From Marinisporobacter sp. (GTDB taxonomy: Bacteria > Bacillota > Clostridia > Peptostreptococcales > Thermotaleaceae), in NCBI GenBank assembly GCA_025210525.1, contig JAOARP010000024.1, forward strand, positions 16,953 through 80,952: DNA of 64,000 bases, in the 5' to 3' direction. A model generated the notes under the pieces. That model searched no databases and was not told the DNA's origin. It saw nothing but the letters and a program-made list of their open reading frames with translations. The translations under genes were made by a program, and so were the position numbers. Of the stretch, positions 63,199 through 64,000 are shown one piece after another (position 1 is the stretch's first letter; every line of letters starts with the position of its first letter).

Positions 63199-63661
63199 TG
63201 GGTGGGGTACCCAGTGCTTAGCGAAACCAATACCACAATTACTATATAAGTTACCCTTACCAGCTTTGTGCGATATTTTCTTGAATTTCCTTGTATGCAC
63301 AAAATAAGACCATAAAAAGGTACTATAAATCACAAAAAAACTGAATACAGAAAACTATTGATATTCCTAGGTGCTACCGCGTATCTGGGATTTTTCTTAT
63401 ACTTGTTCTCTCTGTGCCTATTGTAAATAAATCGTGATAGCAGGTAAAAATCTTCGCAACGAATCAGACTGCCATAGCGACATATAAAGTGTAAGTCGTG
63501 TGAGAGCAAAAATGTTCAGATATAACCGCAACAAAATTGAAAATATCTCTATATTTCCTTATGGACATGGATTTCTTTTTTTGTCATACTTTTCAAATAT
63601 CGACAAAATCCACTAATGGGAAATGTTATAATATATCAAATTTTATATTTTAGATGGGGAA
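63199..63661. other. Stretch without recognisable gene
   Basis: No convincing coding frame, RNA or repeat is visible. A GGTGCTACCGCG string near 63372-63383 resembles part of a T-box but lacks its context. Confidence 0.4.
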
Positions 63662-63817
63662 GTGGAGGGGAATATAAAGGATTTAGAAGTAGTCTTTTAC
63701 ATTGTTTTATTTACACTACTGCTTTTAAGAAAGACCACTTTCTATTTGATTATATATTATGCTTTCCTAATATTTTCAATTTTCTTTACGCTTACTTTTA
63801 AAGGTTTTAGGACATAG
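63662..63817 (+). CDS. Possible 51-residue two-helix membrane protein
   Basis: A GTG-started frame (start uncertain) encodes a hydrophobic protein with two likely helices (VVFYIVLFTLLLL and FYLIIYYAFLIFSIFF) joined by RKTT. The sequence just upstream (TTAGAT..GGGGAAGTGG) resembles that before the putative immunity gene at 57811, and size and topology match it. It may be an orphan immunity gene or a decayed copy; the poor start signal lowers confidence. Confidence 0.35.
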   Translation: MEGNIKDLEVVFYIVLFTLLLLRKTTFYLIIYYAFLIFSIFFTLTFKGFRT

Positions 63818-63910
63818 GGATATTCTCACAATATGTGTATATTTTTCATGTTGTAATGTATGCATTATAAATATATTGCTACTATAAAAATTTGTTAGTG
63901 GGGTGATTAT

Positions 63911-64000
63911 ATGTTTTGTGCTCACATTAATCCAATAACTTTAAAGGAACAAAGTGTTAAGGAACATTTATATAATGTTTCAACAATAGCTATGGAATAT
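63911..64000 (+). CDS. cas3: N-terminus of a Cas3-type HD nuclease/helicase (runs off the window)
   Basis: Thirty codons before the window ends. The product begins MFCAHINPITLKEQSVKEHL and continues YNVSTIAMEY, which fits the Cas3 HD-domain start: a C/A-H metal-site histidine near residue 5, then Q-x-V-x-E-H-L with the second histidine, then an A-x-E-type helix. GGGGTGAT precedes the ATG. If correct, a type I CRISPR-Cas operon follows; cas3-first order would suit type I-C among others. Only 30 residues are visible. Confidence 0.6.
   Translation, partial: MFCAHINPITLKEQSVKEHLYNVSTIAMEY

Noticed and set aside
63372..63383. T-box-like GGTGCTACCGCG string
   Set aside because: It differs from the AGGGTGGNACCGCG consensus at several bases and has neither a specifier domain, a terminator nor a plausible downstream amino-acid gene.
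63616..63801. 61-codon ATG frame
   Set aside because: It overlaps in another frame the more protein-like two-helix ORF at 63662-63817, and its own translation lacks a coherent hydrophobic or amphipathic pattern and a good RBS.
1..64000. tRNA or rRNA genes and CRISPR repeat arrays
   Set aside because: I found no cloverleaf-like sequence with TTCGA arms, no rRNA motifs and no regularly spaced direct repeats of CRISPR type; the only tandem repeats are the LRR-coding 69-bp units and the short 9-base leader repeat.

Overview
The window is AT-rich (roughly one third GC by eye). Its codon use, strong AGGAGG-type ribosome binding sites, sporulation/germination genes (cwlD, two gerB, two gerC, gerA, Spo0E-type proteins) and [FeFe] hydrogenases point to an anaerobic, endospore-forming member of the Clostridia. 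I cannot name a genus from sequence alone.

Bases 1-46 kb look like ordinary chromosome. Region by region: the end of a TrpP-type tryptophan transporter gene; the ECF transporter core ecfA1-ecfA2-ecfT; an HD-domain hydrolase; truA; then rplM-rpsI with their own promoter and leader; an AI-2E-family permease; a small antisense Spo0E-like gene; a MazG-like protein; a lipoprotein metallopeptidase; and cwlD. An intergenic stretch of about 0.9 kb after cwlD carries a cluster of perfect DnaA boxes and several very small ORFs. Next come a four-gene [FeFe]-hydrogenase operon resembling hfsABCD (2Fe-2S protein, PAS-containing sensor-like hydrogenase, SpoIIE-type phosphatase, catalytic hydrogenase), a six-gene ger germinant-receptor operon with doubled gerC and gerB, and a mirrored pair of FAD oxidoreductase/membrane-protein gene sets. 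These are followed by a chemoreceptor, a znuABC-type metal ABC transporter behind a Fur-family-like operator, a polysaccharide deacetylase, an RND efflux pair with a two-component system, an NSS-family symporter behind a transcription attenuator, a Na/Pi cotransporter behind Pho-box-like repeats, a secreted 5'-nucleotidase, a Spo0E-MEDS fusion and an AIM24 protein.

From about 47 kb to the end the character changes to an accessory island. It opens with a serine resolvase, an inverted-repeat res-like site and a decayed resolvase copy. The core is a gene set that I think is the most interesting system here. It contains a TcdR/BotR/UviA-like sigma factor, a UviB/BhlA-type holin-like peptide, an amidase-LysM endolysin, a leucine-rich-repeat/Ig-like protein, a small protein, a 1704-residue RHS polymorphic toxin and a small membrane protein in the immunity position. 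The sigma gene and the endolysin-to-toxin operon are each preceded by the same promoter-like element: TTTACA, exactly 17 bases, GTCTTTAT. None of the exported candidates has a signal peptide. I infer a self-contained, sigma-switched, holin/endolysin-released RHS toxin locus, analogous in logic to the clostridial tcdR-tcdE-tcdB and uviAB loci.

Downstream lie a tyrosine recombinase with two small genes, then an IS110-family transposase whose 5' non-coding flank folds into nested helices (a bridge RNA candidate). Next is an orphan RHS C-terminal tip that is clearly a barnase ribonuclease, followed by its barstar immunity gene: a stored alternative toxin tip. The window ends 30 codons into a gene whose start looks like a Cas3 HD nuclease, so a type I CRISPR-Cas locus probably follows.
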